A DNA stretch of 64,000 nucleotides. Origin: PCPOR2b sp965220385. GTDB taxonomy: Bacteria; Poribacteria; WGA-4E; PCPOR2b. Position numbers and translations under genes: made by a program. The notes beneath the pieces were generated by a model. It made no database searches and was not told where the DNA came from. It saw only the letters and a list, made by a program, of their open reading frames with translations. The stretch is taken from assembly GCA_965220385.1 (NCBI GenBank), contig OZ244825.1:4712001-4776000 (forward strand). The letters run 5' to 3'. Shown here piece by piece: positions 53,713 through 62,642 of this stretch (its first letter is position 1; each line of letters begins with the position of its first letter).

Positions 53713-54915
53713 ATGTTCACAAAGGTTGCAAACGAGATTACTTTTTCAGATATTGAAGCTTTTTGTCGGGAATTTGGTGAAGGTGTACGAGTAGAATACA
53801 AGCAACAGATTAAGAGTATCTCTAAAATAGTATCATCTTTTGCCAATAGCTTCGGTGGCATTTTCATTATTGGTGCGGAGACTGATTCGATGAATCAAGT
53901 CGTATTTCCTATTCAAGGTATACCTAAGAGAAGTGGAATTGAAGAACAAATCCAGCAGAGCGCACTCACCGGTATTTCCCCCGCAGTTATACCCGAAGTG
54001 ATACTTTGTGATGTTCCAGCGAATCCTAATAATGTTGTTGTCATCGTTCGAGTTGATGAGAGTCTACAAGCTCCTCATGCGATTGAAAATTCTACGAGAG
54101 TTTATATTCGGGTTGGTAGTATCACACAACCGTATGAACTTAAACTTGCAGAGGTTGACCAAATCGAGTATATGTTGAAACGACGTGAGGATTCGCAGAT
54201 AACGACTCGGCAAATTCTCGATCGAACTGAAGAAAGGATAGAATCTCTTTTTAGCATAAATGAACCGAATATTACAGCGATTGCCCGCCCAGTATTTCCC
54301 TATCGCCCTATCATTTCAACAGGAAATATTTATGAATTTGCAACAGGAGCAGGTGACTTATATTGGCAGAGTTCGTCAAGAGTTGCAGGGGGATGGATCG
54401 CTTCAATTAAAAGCAACAAAGCATTTACTTACTGGGAATTAAATGAATATGGGATTGTTTATCATAGAGAGGTATTAGACAAGATATGTCAGCTGTCATA
54501 TGAAAAGCCAGAATGGCGTAGTTTTTCGCAATTTGTTCAAGTGATTGGGAACCTAATTAAAAGAGCAACATCTTTTTACAAGGAATGTGAGTATTTAGGA
54601 AACGTTGAGATTACGGTGCAATTGCGACAGATTTTCGACGAGAAACTTTTATTTTATAAAACGTACCATGATAATCTTGATGGACATATAAAATATGATG
54701 AGATAGAAAAACAACGGTGCTTAGATTCCCAGGTTTCAGTCTCTCTACAGCGTCTTCCGCAAGACCTTGTAGAGAAAAGAAAATTCACAGACGCTGTTGA
54801 TGAGTTGACCGATCCGCTACTCTGGGCATTTAATATTCTTGTAAATACTGAAGGGAAAAGAAAATTGGTAGAAAGACTTTTATCGAGACAGATGATTTTA
54901 GACGGGTTCAGTTGA
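53713..54915 (+). CDS. AlbA_2 (Schlafen-like, formerly AAA_4) domain protein
   Basis: 400 aa. The N-terminal domain has EYKQQIKSISKIVSSFANSF, GGIFIIGAETDS and HAIENSTRVYIRVGSITQP, the AlbA_2 pattern shared with bacterial Schlafen-like proteins. Residues ~180-400 are a helical/beta region that I do not recognise; it contains several charged coiled stretches. AlbA_2 proteins are usually nucleic-acid binding or cleaving and occur in defence loci. It starts 7 bp after the methyltransferase-HNH gene, so a joint role is plausible. DNA of this gene is more AT-rich than its metabolic neighbours. Confidence 0.8.
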   Translation: MFTKVANEITFSDIEAFCREFGEGVRVEYKQQIKSISKIVSSFANSFGGIFIIGAETDSMNQVVFPIQGIPKRSGIEEQIQQSALTGISPAVIPEVILCDVPANPNNVVVIVRVDESLQAPHAIENSTRVYIRVGSITQPYELKLAEVDQIEYMLKRREDSQITTRQILDRTEERIESLFSINEPNITAIARPVFPYRPIISTGNIYEFATGAGDLYWQSSSRVAGGWIASIKSNKAFTYWELNEYGIVYHREVLDKICQLSYEKPEWRSFSQFVQVIGNLIKRATSFYKECEYLGNVEITVQLRQIFDEKLLFYKTYHDNLDGHIKYDEIEKQRCLDSQVSVSLQRLPQDLVEKRKFTDAVDELTDPLLWAFNILVNTEGKRKLVERLLSRQMILDGFS

Positions 54916-54973
54916 GATTTGGTAGATTGAATTAATCTCGAATTGGCAACAGCAAAATGCCGACAGAGTCTAA

Positions 54974-55207
54974 TCATTCAGAGTTGCCAAAATTGCTAAA
55001 AACACCCGCCACCGATGAATACTGCGCGAACTTGACGATGACGCCCAACAAAATGAGCGGCACTGCAATGAGCGCAATGAGTATGAGAACCCCCCATATC
55101 CACGTTTTCTTACCCCGGTCCGTTTTGGCAATCTCTGCCAACCGCGAAATGAGCACACCTGCCCCAATCATCACTACCACAACAAAACCTAAGACCAACG
55201 GGATCAT
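54974..55207 (-). CDS. Small membrane protein, two transmembrane helices
   Basis: 77 aa; AGAGGGAG lies before the ATG. Helix 1 is IPLVLGFVVVVMIGAGVLIS, followed by a charged loop (AEIAKTDRGKKTW) and helix 2 (GVLILIALIAVPLILLGVIV). Family not recognised. It lies 37 bp after the ThDP-enzyme gene on the same strand and may be its last partner. The overlapping plus-strand frame looks non-biological. Confidence 0.65.
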   Translation of the reverse strand: MIPLVLGFVVVVMIGAGVLISRLAEIAKTDRGKKTWIWGVLILIALIAVPLILLGVIVKFAQYSSVAGVFSNFGNSE

Positions 55208-55244
55208 GGCTCTCCCTCTCTAAACAAAGCAACAACCTTACTCA

Positions 55245-56882
55245 TTATTCTTCCACTCGATGCGGCTTGAGGATCAAATCATCGTATTCCGCCGGATCAA
55301 CAAACGCTTCGACAATCACAGGCGCGTTCATCCCAAATGCCTTAATCAGTGCAGCCCGATACGTCTCTGCATCTGTTGCAACAAGGACAGGCACGCCAAA
55401 ATAGGTGTGGGCGGGACTATAAGTGTCATCAAAAAGCCGTGTGCCGTATTGCGGAAAACCTTTCCGTTCCTGCTTAATCTTGATTAACTGGAGATTCTGA
55501 TCCGTCAGCACCACAAAAACGACGGGAGTCCCTAAATTGATAGCGGTTGCCATCTCTCCCGCCATCATCAAGAATCCGCCATCGCCGGTCACGCAGGCGA
55601 CCTGCCGACCTGGACAGCACAGTTTGGCAGCGATCGCTGACGGGATCCCAAACCCCATCGATGACCCCCCGTTTGTCATGATCTGATTACCCCAACGATA
55701 TGTCTTCCAAAGCTGCCCGATAAGGTGGGTGTGCGCCCCAACATCGCACGTCATAATTCCGTCGTCAGGAAGCACCTCCCGCAAGATGTTCAAGGCATGG
55801 TGCGGCGAGAAATTTGGGGTATCAGGTGAGAGGTTCGCAAACAATCTTTTTTTCCGATCTTCGAGTTCCTCAACACACCAATCGTAACCAAACTGAGGAA
55901 AGCACAGCATCGCTTCAAGTGTTTTACGGATATCACCGATAACCTCATAGACCTCATAACTGGAATCAATATCGGCAGGGACAGTATCAATATGAACGAT
56001 CGGGGTGTTTGGCAGCCATTCCTCGTAATTAAATTCCACAACATCGTAACCAATCGCAATAACTAAATCAGCTTCGCCATGTGTCTGCGCCACCTGATCC
56101 GAGAGCGCGTGGAATAGGACACCTGCGTAGTACGGGCTTTCTTCAGAGACCATCCCCTTCGCCATCGGTGTGAGGATAACGGGGATGCCCTGCTTCTCCA
56201 CGAATTGATTCACGACTGTTTCAACGTCCGCACGCGTCGCACTCAAGCCCAACGCAATAATTGGTTTTCTGGCGGATTTCAACAACTGCTCCACCTGCTG
56301 TATTGATTCAACGGTAGACGCAGCAACTTGACGTTGATGACCGGTTGTACTGCTGACAACCCTATCACAATCCGGGACGGGCATCTCTCCAAGTTCCGAC
56401 GGGATGCCGAGATGGACAGGACCCGGAACCTCTTGACAGGCAATATTGACCGCTTTAATCACCGTTTCCGATAGATTGTCAACGGAAAGTTCCACAGTCC
56501 ACTTCGAGATCGGTTCAAACAGCGCCTGATGATCAATTTTCATTTGAGTCATCCGCGTCCGCATCGCGGTTGGGACCTGTGATGTCAAAGCAAGCACCGG
56601 AGAGCGATCTAACAGCGCGTTTGCGATTCCTGTACTCAGATTCGTCGCACCGGGACCGAAAGTACCGTAACAGACGCCCGGTTTACCGGTCAGTCGTGCA
56701 CAAACATCAGCCATGAATCCCGCAGATGCCTCATTGCTAACCAACACAAACTCCACATTGCTCTGACGCATCGCCTCCATAAACGGTGTCCAAGGACCGC
56801 TTGGGATGCCAAAAATGTATCGGATACCGAAATCATCCAACATCTGGATGAATGCCTCCGCAAATGTCTTCAATGCTGCCAT
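55245..56882 (-). CDS. ThDP-dependent enzyme of the acetolactate synthase family
   Basis: 545 aa from ATG 56882, with AAGGGAAGGAG upstream; ATG 56897 is an in-frame alternative. The three-domain family layout is seen: N-terminal pyrimidine domain with catalytic Glu in VSNEASAGFMADV, central domain (PIIALGLSATRADVE, TPMAKGMVSEESPYYAGV), and C-terminal PP domain with the ThDP/Mg motif GDGGFLMMAGEMATAINLG and then LTDQN. It would decarboxylate a 2-keto acid and transfer the aldehyde; whether it is a true acetolactate synthase or a related lyase/decarboxylase is open, since no ilvN is present. Confidence 0.85.
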   Translation of the reverse strand: MAALKTFAEAFIQMLDDFGIRYIFGIPSGPWTPFMEAMRQSNVEFVLVSNEASAGFMADVCARLTGKPGVCYGTFGPGATNLSTGIANALLDRSPVLALTSQVPTAMRTRMTQMKIDHQALFEPISKWTVELSVDNLSETVIKAVNIACQEVPGPVHLGIPSELGEMPVPDCDRVVSSTTGHQRQVAASTVESIQQVEQLLKSARKPIIALGLSATRADVETVVNQFVEKQGIPVILTPMAKGMVSEESPYYAGVLFHALSDQVAQTHGEADLVIAIGYDVVEFNYEEWLPNTPIVHIDTVPADIDSSYEVYEVIGDIRKTLEAMLCFPQFGYDWCVEELEDRKKRLFANLSPDTPNFSPHHALNILREVLPDDGIMTCDVGAHTHLIGQLWKTYRWGNQIMTNGGSSMGFGIPSAIAAKLCCPGRQVACVTGDGGFLMMAGEMATAINLGTPVVFVVLTDQNLQLIKIKQERKGFPQYGTRLFDDTYSPAHTYFGVPVLVATDAETYRAALIKAFGMNAPVIVEAFVDPAEYDDLILKPHRVEE

Positions 56883-57022
56883 TCTCCTTCCCTTCATCCT
56901 TTTTTCCTATCCTATCATACTGCTTCCGAAACGTCAACGAATTACCACCATTTTTGATTGCACACAGACTGTCATACGTGGTATCATAACGACGGTCAGG
57001 TAACGGAAAATGGAGAGGAAAG

Positions 57023-57796
57023 ATGCGCTTTGAAAATCGAGTTGCTTTTGTAACAGGCGGCGGCGGTCCACTTGGAATTGGCAGGGCATCGTGTCTAGCA
57101 TTTGCACGTGAAGGTGCAGCAGTCGTCGTTGCAGGTGGACGGAACGCAGACGCGGTTGCCGCAGAGATCCAAAACGAAGGCGGTCGGGCTATCGCTATAC
57201 CGTTGGATGTGACCGTCCCTGAACAGGTGCGAGCGGCTGTCGACACCACCGTTGAAACATTTGGGCGATTGGACATCTTGTTTAACAATGCCGGTATCTT
57301 GGGCAGAAGCACGTTATTTGAGGTAACCGCTGAGACTTTTGATCGCGTCATGGCTGTCAACGTTAAAGGGTGTCTGTTGTGTGCACAGGCAGCAGCAAAG
57401 GTAATGCGCGAGCAGGGAATTCGTGGACGCATCATCAATAACTCGTCGATCTACGCAGAAGAATCGCACGAAGGCGCTCTCAGTTACTGTGTCAGCAAAG
57501 CAGCCTTGAATCGACTCACCCGTAGCCTTGCCCTTGAGCTGCGTCCCTATGGAATCACCGTCAATGCAATTGCCCCCGGCGGCGGTGCACCCACAGGTAT
57601 CAATTCCCCACAGAATTTGCCACAGGATGATTCCTTGCCAGATCTTCTTCCTGCCCCAGCCGATGCTCCTCCGCTGGATCGGCGTGCAACAGTATGGGAC
57701 TATATCGGTGCAGTGCTATTCCTTGCATCGGATGAAGCAGCTTATATAAGTGGCGATATTATGACACTCGATGGCGGCGCGGTTGCCCGCCGATGA
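57023..57796 (+). CDS. Short-chain dehydrogenase/reductase (SDR)
   Basis: 257 aa; GGAGAGGAAAG precedes the ATG. NAD(P) site VAFVTGGGGPLGIGRA, NNAG (about 90), catalytic Ser in INNSSIYA and YCVSK (Tyr-x-x-x-Lys), with a late SGDIMTLDGGA. Classical SDR of unknown substrate. An insert rich in Pro and Asp (QNLPQDDSLPDLLPAPADAP) takes the place of the usual substrate-binding helix. It overlaps or abuts the membrane-protein gene downstream. Confidence 0.9.
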   Translation: MRFENRVAFVTGGGGPLGIGRASCLAFAREGAAVVVAGGRNADAVAAEIQNEGGRAIAIPLDVTVPEQVRAAVDTTVETFGRLDILFNNAGILGRSTLFEVTAETFDRVMAVNVKGCLLCAQAAAKVMREQGIRGRIINNSSIYAEESHEGALSYCVSKAALNRLTRSLALELRPYGITVNAIAPGGGAPTGINSPQNLPQDDSLPDLLPAPADAPPLDRRATVWDYIGAVLFLASDEAAYISGDIMTLDGGAVARR

Positions 57797-57845
57797 ACGT
57801 TGGTTAGCCACACAGGAACCGACGCGAAAAAACGAAAAACTATCC

Positions 57846-58253
57846 GTGATTGAATTCATTAAAACTCATTGGCTGTTGCTTTTAGTAATTTTACCTATAA
57901 TCATCATTGTTACGACATTTGCGACCTTTGCAAGTATTTCGATGCTGCTTATTTCTTTACCGTCGGACTATTTCACTCGGAAGAAACGGGTGAGCCGCAT
58001 AAAGAACCCCGTTTTACGTCTATTTCTGCGCGTGGTGAAAAATGTGGTCGGCACAGTTTTTTTGATTGCCGGATTTGTCATGTTATTTACACCAGGACCA
58101 GGCATTCTGAGCGTACTTGTCGGCGTCATCCTTTGCGATTTCCCCGGTAAGCGAAGGGTTGAACGTAAGATTATTGCGCGCCCATCCGTGCTATCCATGA
58201 TAAATCGGATTCGAGTGCGATATAACCGTCCGTTGATCGTGCTGGATGATTAA
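57846..58253 (+). CDS. PGPG-motif integral membrane protein
   Basis: About 135 aa from GTG 57846; ATG 57771 gives 160 aa but the added part overlaps the SDR gene and looks unlike protein. Two transmembrane segments are seen (THWLLLLVILPIIIIVTTFA and VVGTVFLIAGFVMLFTPGPG) with the conserved FTPGPGILSVLVGVILCDFP and a basic tail (GKRRVERKI). It resembles PGPGW-type small transmembrane proteins of unknown function. Neither start has a good ribosome site. Confidence 0.65.
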   Translation: MIEFIKTHWLLLLVILPIIIIVTTFATFASISMLLISLPSDYFTRKKRVSRIKNPVLRLFLRVVKNVVGTVFLIAGFVMLFTPGPGILSVLVGVILCDFPGKRRVERKIIARPSVLSMINRIRVRYNRPLIVLDD

Positions 58254-58286
58254 CCAAGAATTTATACTTTTTTGCCGAAAAAAGAC

Positions 58287-58315
58287 TTGACAGTTTTTTC
58301 AAAATGTGAAATAAT
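58287..58315 (+). promoter_or_regulatory. Sigma-70 promoter of the nuo operon
   Basis: TTGACA (58287-58292), 17-nt spacer, AATAAT (58310-58315). It predicts a start near 58322, 138 nt before nuoA. Confidence 0.75.
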
Positions 58316-58354
58316 AATCTTTCGGAAAATTAGAACTCGCCGGATAAAGCAAAG

Positions 58355-58382
58355 TGGGCTGAAAGTGAGCCCATTCTTTTTT
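58355..58382 (+). terminator. Intrinsic terminator in the nuo leader
   Basis: TGGGCT (58355-58360) pairs with AGCCCA (58368-58373) around GAAAGTG, and TTCTTTTTT follows. It lies between the promoter and nuoA, so it would end a ~60-nt transcript unless read through. It could be an attenuator or the end of a small RNA. Confidence 0.65.
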
Positions 58383-58459
58383 GGTCTAAGCATGTGAAAC
58401 ATTTCACAACCTATATTCAATAACCTTATTTTCGGCTAAAAACACCACACAACTCAAAA

Positions 58460-58828
58460 ATGTTGACTGATTACTTACCCATACTGTTGTTACTCGTTTT
58501 TGCCATCGGTTTTGCGGCAGTGAACCTTGCCCTGACCCACCTGATCGGACCAAAGAAATCAACGCAAGCCAAACTCTCCGTTTATGAATCTGGCGTTCAA
58601 CCAGTCGGAGATACCCGTCAAAGAATTTCTATCCGCTTTGGTCTCATTGCGATGCTCTTTATCATTTTTGATATTGAGGTCGTTTTCCTCTATCCGTGGG
58701 CAATCGTTTTTAAGAAATTTACAGAGAATAGCGGCTACTTCATCCTCATCGAAATGCTGGTCTTTATCGGTATTCTCTTTTTAGGCTATATCTACGCTTG
58801 GAAGAAAGGCGGTCTATCGTGGGATTAG
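58460..58828 (+). CDS. nuoA: NADH-quinone oxidoreductase subunit A
   Basis: 122 aa with three transmembrane helices, as in NuoA. The loop KLSVYESGVQPVGDTRQRIS leads to IRFGLIAMLFIIFDIEVVFL, the family signature, with the conserved acidic pair in helix 2. Membrane-arm subunit of complex I at the joint with the peripheral arm. Its end overlaps the nuoB start by 10 nt, so translation is coupled. Confidence 0.95.
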   Translation: MLTDYLPILLLLVFAIGFAAVNLALTHLIGPKKSTQAKLSVYESGVQPVGDTRQRISIRFGLIAMLFIIFDIEVVFLYPWAIVFKKFTENSGYFILIEMLVFIGILFLGYIYAWKKGGLSWD

Positions 58829-59319
58829 AAAGTCAACTTGGAGACAATATATTCACCACCACCATTGATAAGTTTGTGAACTGGGGCAGAAAAAACTCGC
58901 TCTGGCCAATGCCATTCGGCACTGCCTGTTGTGCAATTGAAATGATGGCAACCTTAGCATCAAAGTTTGACCTCTCACGCTTTGGCGCAGAAGCGATTCG
59001 ATTCTCGCCACGCCAATCGGACCTGTTAATTGTTTCGGGACGCATCTCGATTAAAATGATGCCGGTCCTAAAGAAAATCTATGATCAGATGCCCGACCCA
59101 AAATGGGTCATCTCAATGGGGGCGTGCGCCTCGACAGGGGGTGTTTTTGACACCTACACTTTAGTACAAGGCGTGGATGGATTCATTCCCGTGGACATCT
59201 ACCTCCCCGGTTGTCCGCCGCGTCCTGAAGACCTCATCGACGCTGTGATACAGATTCAACGCATTGTGGAACAAGAGAGCATCTCACCAAAAAGGCAGCC
59301 CGGAGCAATCGCCAGTTAG
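58819..59319 (+). CDS. nuoB: NADH-quinone oxidoreductase subunit B
   Basis: 166 aa from GTG 58819, with AAAGG upstream; an earlier in-frame start at 58798 lies deeper inside nuoA. N2 4Fe-4S ligands: the Cys pair in FGTACCAIEMM, Cys in SMGACASTGG and Cys in LPGCPPRPEDL. RFSPRQSDLLIVSG is also conserved. It carries the last iron-sulphur cluster before quinone. Confidence 0.96.
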   Translation: MGLESQLGDNIFTTTIDKFVNWGRKNSLWPMPFGTACCAIEMMATLASKFDLSRFGAEAIRFSPRQSDLLIVSGRISIKMMPVLKKIYDQMPDPKWVISMGACASTGGVFDTYTLVQGVDGFIPVDIYLPGCPPRPEDLIDAVIQIQRIVEQESISPKRQPGAIAS

Positions 59320-59361
59320 TTACGAATCGCACTCAATATCCGACCTAAAGGACGAAACGCA

Positions 59362-59913
59362 ATGAGCGAAGAGCACGAGGAAACTACCGAAGCACAGCAA
59401 CCGCTGGTGATTCAAAAGGTTCAAGAACAATATCCCAATGCAATTCTTGACATCTCCGAGGCACGAGGTGAACTGACAATCACAGTGCACAAAGATGGCA
59501 TCTATGAGTTGATGGAGTTCTTAAAAAATGATTCAGAACTCACATACAACTTCCTTGCTGACGTCACGGCAGTTGATTACTCCTTGATGGAAGATGTCTT
59601 GATGAAATACGATTATGCGCGGTTCGTGGTGGTTTATCATCTGCTTTCGACAGAAAATAAAGAACGCTTGCGCGTTAAGGTTCCAGTCCATGAAAAAGAA
59701 CTCAGCATCCCATCAATGACATCTATCTGGAAGGTAGCAAATTGGCTGGAGCGAGAAGCATACGACATGTTCGGAATCACCTTTGAGAATCATCCAGACC
59801 TTCGCCGAATCCTAATGCCCGATGATTATGAAGGACACCCACTTCGTAAGGATTACCCACTGCGTGGTCGTGGTGAACGCGAGACCTTTAACTTTGAAGA
59901 GCAGAATGTATAG
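59362..59913 (+). CDS. nuoC: NADH-quinone oxidoreductase subunit C
   Basis: 183 aa. The 30-kDa subunit signature EREAYDMFGITFENHPDLRR and ILMPDDYEGHPLRKDYPL lies at the C-terminus. The N-terminus is acidic (SEEHEETTEAQQP). Peripheral-arm scaffold next to NuoD. Separate from nuoD, not fused. Confidence 0.95.
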   Translation: MSEEHEETTEAQQPLVIQKVQEQYPNAILDISEARGELTITVHKDGIYELMEFLKNDSELTYNFLADVTAVDYSLMEDVLMKYDYARFVVVYHLLSTENKERLRVKVPVHEKELSIPSMTSIWKVANWLEREAYDMFGITFENHPDLRRILMPDDYEGHPLRKDYPLRGRGERETFNFEEQNV

Positions 59914-59962
59914 TGGACTTTAGGATTACGCTTCACTGGAGAACTTCACCGGAGAAAAAGTG

Positions 59963-61159
59963 ATGCACACAGATTCAAATCGAGTTCCTGGCGAACCGAT
60001 GACGTTAAACTTCGGGCCCCAGCATCCCGCGACTCACGGCACACTTAGAATTGTCGTAGAACTTGATGGCGAAACCGTCCTGAAAGCGACACCCCACCTC
60101 GGTTATCTGCATACTGGCTTCGAGAAACTCGGAGAGCACCAAGACTACAACCAGTTCATTGTTGTGACCGACCGGATGAACTATCTTTCGCCGTTGTCTA
60201 ACAACTTCGGCTACGTGCTCGCTGTGGAAAAGCTGCTGGATATCCAAGTCCCAGAGCGTTGTGAATACATTCGCGTGATCCTTGCCGAACTCTCCCGCAT
60301 CGCAGATCATATGGTCTGGCTCGGTATGGGGGCATTGGACCTCGGCGCATTCACAGTGATGCTATACGGCTTTGAAGAACGGGAGAAATTGTACAGCATC
60401 TTTGAGAAAACCACTGGGGCCCGCTTGACCACCAGCTATACCCGTGTTGGAGGGTTGATGAGAGACATCTACGACGGTTTCGAGGAAGATGTCCGGGCGT
60501 TCCTGAACGGCTTTCCAAAAACACTCAAGGAAGTTCACACACTATTGACGCGAAATCGGATTTGGATGGATCGTACCAAAGGTGTCGGGGCAGTGTCAGC
60601 CGAAGACGCAATTGACTACGGGTTCACAGGACCATGCCTGCGCGCCTCTGGAGTGGATTGGGATTTGCGAAAAACCGAGCCATACTCCTCCTATGAGGAC
60701 TTTGATTTTGACGTTCCAGTGGGTGCCAACGGCGATGCGTATGACCGCTATCTCGTGCGAATGGAAGAGATGATCCAGAGTGGTCGAATTGTTCAGCAGG
60801 CACTAGATAACCTTCCCGACGGACCCATCAATGTAGATGACTATAAAATTAGCCTTCCGACGAAAGAGGATGCCTACGGGAATATCGAAGGATTAATCCA
60901 CCATTTTAAGATTATCATGGATGGACACGGCGTCCAACCCCCTGCGGGTGAGGTCTACAGCGCCACCGAGTCCCCAAACGGTGAACTTGGATTTTATATT
61001 GTCAGTGACGGCAGCGGTAAAGCGTATCGAATCCGCATTCGTCCACCCAGTTTTATACACTTCCAAGCAGTACCTCACATGATTGAAGGTGGTATGGTAT
61101 CAGACATCGTCGCCGTATTAGGTAGCCTAAATATTATCGCCGGAGAACTGGATCGGTAA
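59963..61159 (+). CDS. nuoD: NADH-quinone oxidoreductase subunit D
   Basis: 398 aa from ATG 59963, with GGAG 8 nt upstream; GTG 59960 directly precedes it. NFGPQHPATHGTLRIVVELD is the 49-kDa subunit hallmark with the quinone-site His. HLGYLHTGFEKLGE, a mid-protein SGVDWDLRKTEPYSSYEDFD and a late SFIHFQAVPHMIEG are all conserved. It forms the quinone pocket with NuoB. Confidence 0.96.
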   Translation: MHTDSNRVPGEPMTLNFGPQHPATHGTLRIVVELDGETVLKATPHLGYLHTGFEKLGEHQDYNQFIVVTDRMNYLSPLSNNFGYVLAVEKLLDIQVPERCEYIRVILAELSRIADHMVWLGMGALDLGAFTVMLYGFEEREKLYSIFEKTTGARLTTSYTRVGGLMRDIYDGFEEDVRAFLNGFPKTLKEVHTLLTRNRIWMDRTKGVGAVSAEDAIDYGFTGPCLRASGVDWDLRKTEPYSSYEDFDFDVPVGANGDAYDRYLVRMEEMIQSGRIVQQALDNLPDGPINVDDYKISLPTKEDAYGNIEGLIHHFKIIMDGHGVQPPAGEVYSATESPNGELGFYIVSDGSGKAYRIRIRPPSFIHFQAVPHMIEGGMVSDIVAVLGSLNIIAGELDR

Positions 61160-61298
61160 TATCAAAAGTTTAAGATGTCGCGGCATGTTAGGAATCCCTG
61201 TTTTGCCGGTGAAACAGCGCGATTCACTCCGCAACGAGATGATTCGGTATCTATTGGGAGCCGCTCAATGGAAACCCATCGTAGCTCGGGGTGAAGGC

Positions 61299-62003
61299 AT
61301 GAGACGGTTGACCTTTTTTTTATTATGCGGGCTGTGGCTTATTTTCAGAACTGTTTTTGCCCAACAAAACCTAATAACTGGGACAGTCCAGGGTCATGTC
61401 ATCGATACCTCGACAGCACACCTTCCAATCGAAAGTGTCCGAGTTGTTCTCGTCGCCGCTGACGGATCCGAAACTGTAACAGAAACAGACAACAACGGCG
61501 CATTCGAGATAGTCGGTTTGGCTCCCGGTCATTACCTGCTGAGCTGCTATAAAGATGGGCACTGGGATGTTGTCGGTAAAGCGATTACAGTTATTGCCGG
61601 TGGTAATCACGATGTGTCGTTAAGAACAGCCGAACGTGCAAAAACGGGAGCAGTTCGTGGTAATGTCGTTGACACCTCAACGGCGCAGCTCCCAATCAAA
61701 GATGTCCGAGTTGTTCTTCTCGCAGCCAGCGGACTCAAAACTGAAGGGGAATCAGCCAGCAACGGCGCATTCGAGATAGTCGGTTTGGCTCCCGGTCGTT
61801 ACCTGCTGAGTTGTTATAAAAAAGGATATAATGACCGTGTCGACAAACCAGTCACGGTCATAGCCGGTGGCGAGCACTACGTACCGATTAAAATGTCCGC
61901 GAAAGAGCCCCCTTGGTTGCTACTTATCTCCTTAGGGGCCGCTGCTGTCTTGATTGTTGGTATAGCAATTGTTGTGGGGTTGCGTGATCGGTCCTCAGAC
62001 TAA
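61299..62003 (+). CDS. Secreted/membrane-anchored protein with two carboxypeptidase-regulatory-like domains
   Basis: 234 aa from ATG 61299. Signal peptide RRLTFFLLCGLWLIFRTVFA; two ~85-residue repeats follow, each with G.V.G.V.DTSTA.LPI..VRVVL.A..G, NGAFEIVGLAPG and YLLSCYK.G, the CarboxypepD_reg (transthyretin-like) fold. A C-terminal helix (LLLISLGAAAVLIVGIAIVV) and a short basic-acidic tail anchor it. The repeats are close in DNA, so they arose by internal duplication. It lies between nuoD and nuoE on the same strand, which is not part of the usual complex I gene order. The function is unknown. Confidence 0.8.
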   Translation: MRRLTFFLLCGLWLIFRTVFAQQNLITGTVQGHVIDTSTAHLPIESVRVVLVAADGSETVTETDNNGAFEIVGLAPGHYLLSCYKDGHWDVVGKAITVIAGGNHDVSLRTAERAKTGAVRGNVVDTSTAQLPIKDVRVVLLAASGLKTEGESASNGAFEIVGLAPGRYLLSCYKKGYNDRVDKPVTVIAGGEHYVPIKMSAKEPPWLLLISLGAAAVLIVGIAIVVGLRDRSSD

Positions 62004-62097
62004 CGGAGAATGTGGTGTCCACTCTCCACAAATAATCGAGGTTACAGACACCTTAACTGACGCAGCGTAGTTATTTCTTCTCAGAAGGAATGAGCAG

Positions 62098-62619
62098 ATG
62101 TCCAATGAACTTATTCAAATAGAAACGCCATTCCAGTTTTCAGAGGAAAATCAGCAGGAATTTGATCGGCTGATTCAACGATATCCGGTGAAGGAAGCCG
62201 CAATGCTTCCCACACTGCATCTAGCACAAAAACAGGCCGGTTACATCAGTCCTGCCGTGATGGAGCATGTTGCTGAACTCTTGGAATTGCCGGTCATGAA
62301 GGTTAAAGACGTGGTAACATTCTACCCAATGTTCTTCGAGGAACCTGTTGGAAAATATGTTATCCGCGTTTGCTACACGCTCCCGTGTGCGTTGAGAGAT
62401 TGTAAATTAGTGCTGGAACATATCAAACAAAAATTTGATATTGATGTTGCTTCTGAAACAGACTTGGCAAAAGGAACCACGCCAGACGGGAAATTTACCT
62501 TACTGAAATCAGAGTGCCTTGCATCTTGCGATGTCGCGCCCGTCGTAATGGTTAACGATGATTTGTATAAGAACCTCACTCCAGAAAAGATGGATGAGAT
62601 TTTGGACGGCTTAGAGTAG
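62098..62619 (+). CDS. nuoE: NADH-quinone oxidoreductase subunit E
   Basis: 173 aa; AGAAGGA precedes the ATG. Thioredoxin-like 2Fe-2S subunit: helical N-part with MLPTLHLAQKQAGYISPAVM, then Cys ligands in VCYTLPCALRDC and SECLASCDVAPVVMVND. It holds cluster N1a beside NuoF in the NADH-oxidising module. The first pair reads CYTLPC, close to the common CxxxxC spacing. Confidence 0.94.
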   Translation: MSNELIQIETPFQFSEENQQEFDRLIQRYPVKEAAMLPTLHLAQKQAGYISPAVMEHVAELLELPVMKVKDVVTFYPMFFEEPVGKYVIRVCYTLPCALRDCKLVLEHIKQKFDIDVASETDLAKGTTPDGKFTLLKSECLASCDVAPVVMVNDDLYKNLTPEKMDEILDGLE

Positions 62620-62642
62620 AAGCAAAAGGTTGGTAACGACTC

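Noticed and set aside
54957..55223. 88-codon plus-strand ORF
   Set aside because: The minus strand encodes a better gene here (two clean transmembrane helices and a Shine-Dalgarno).
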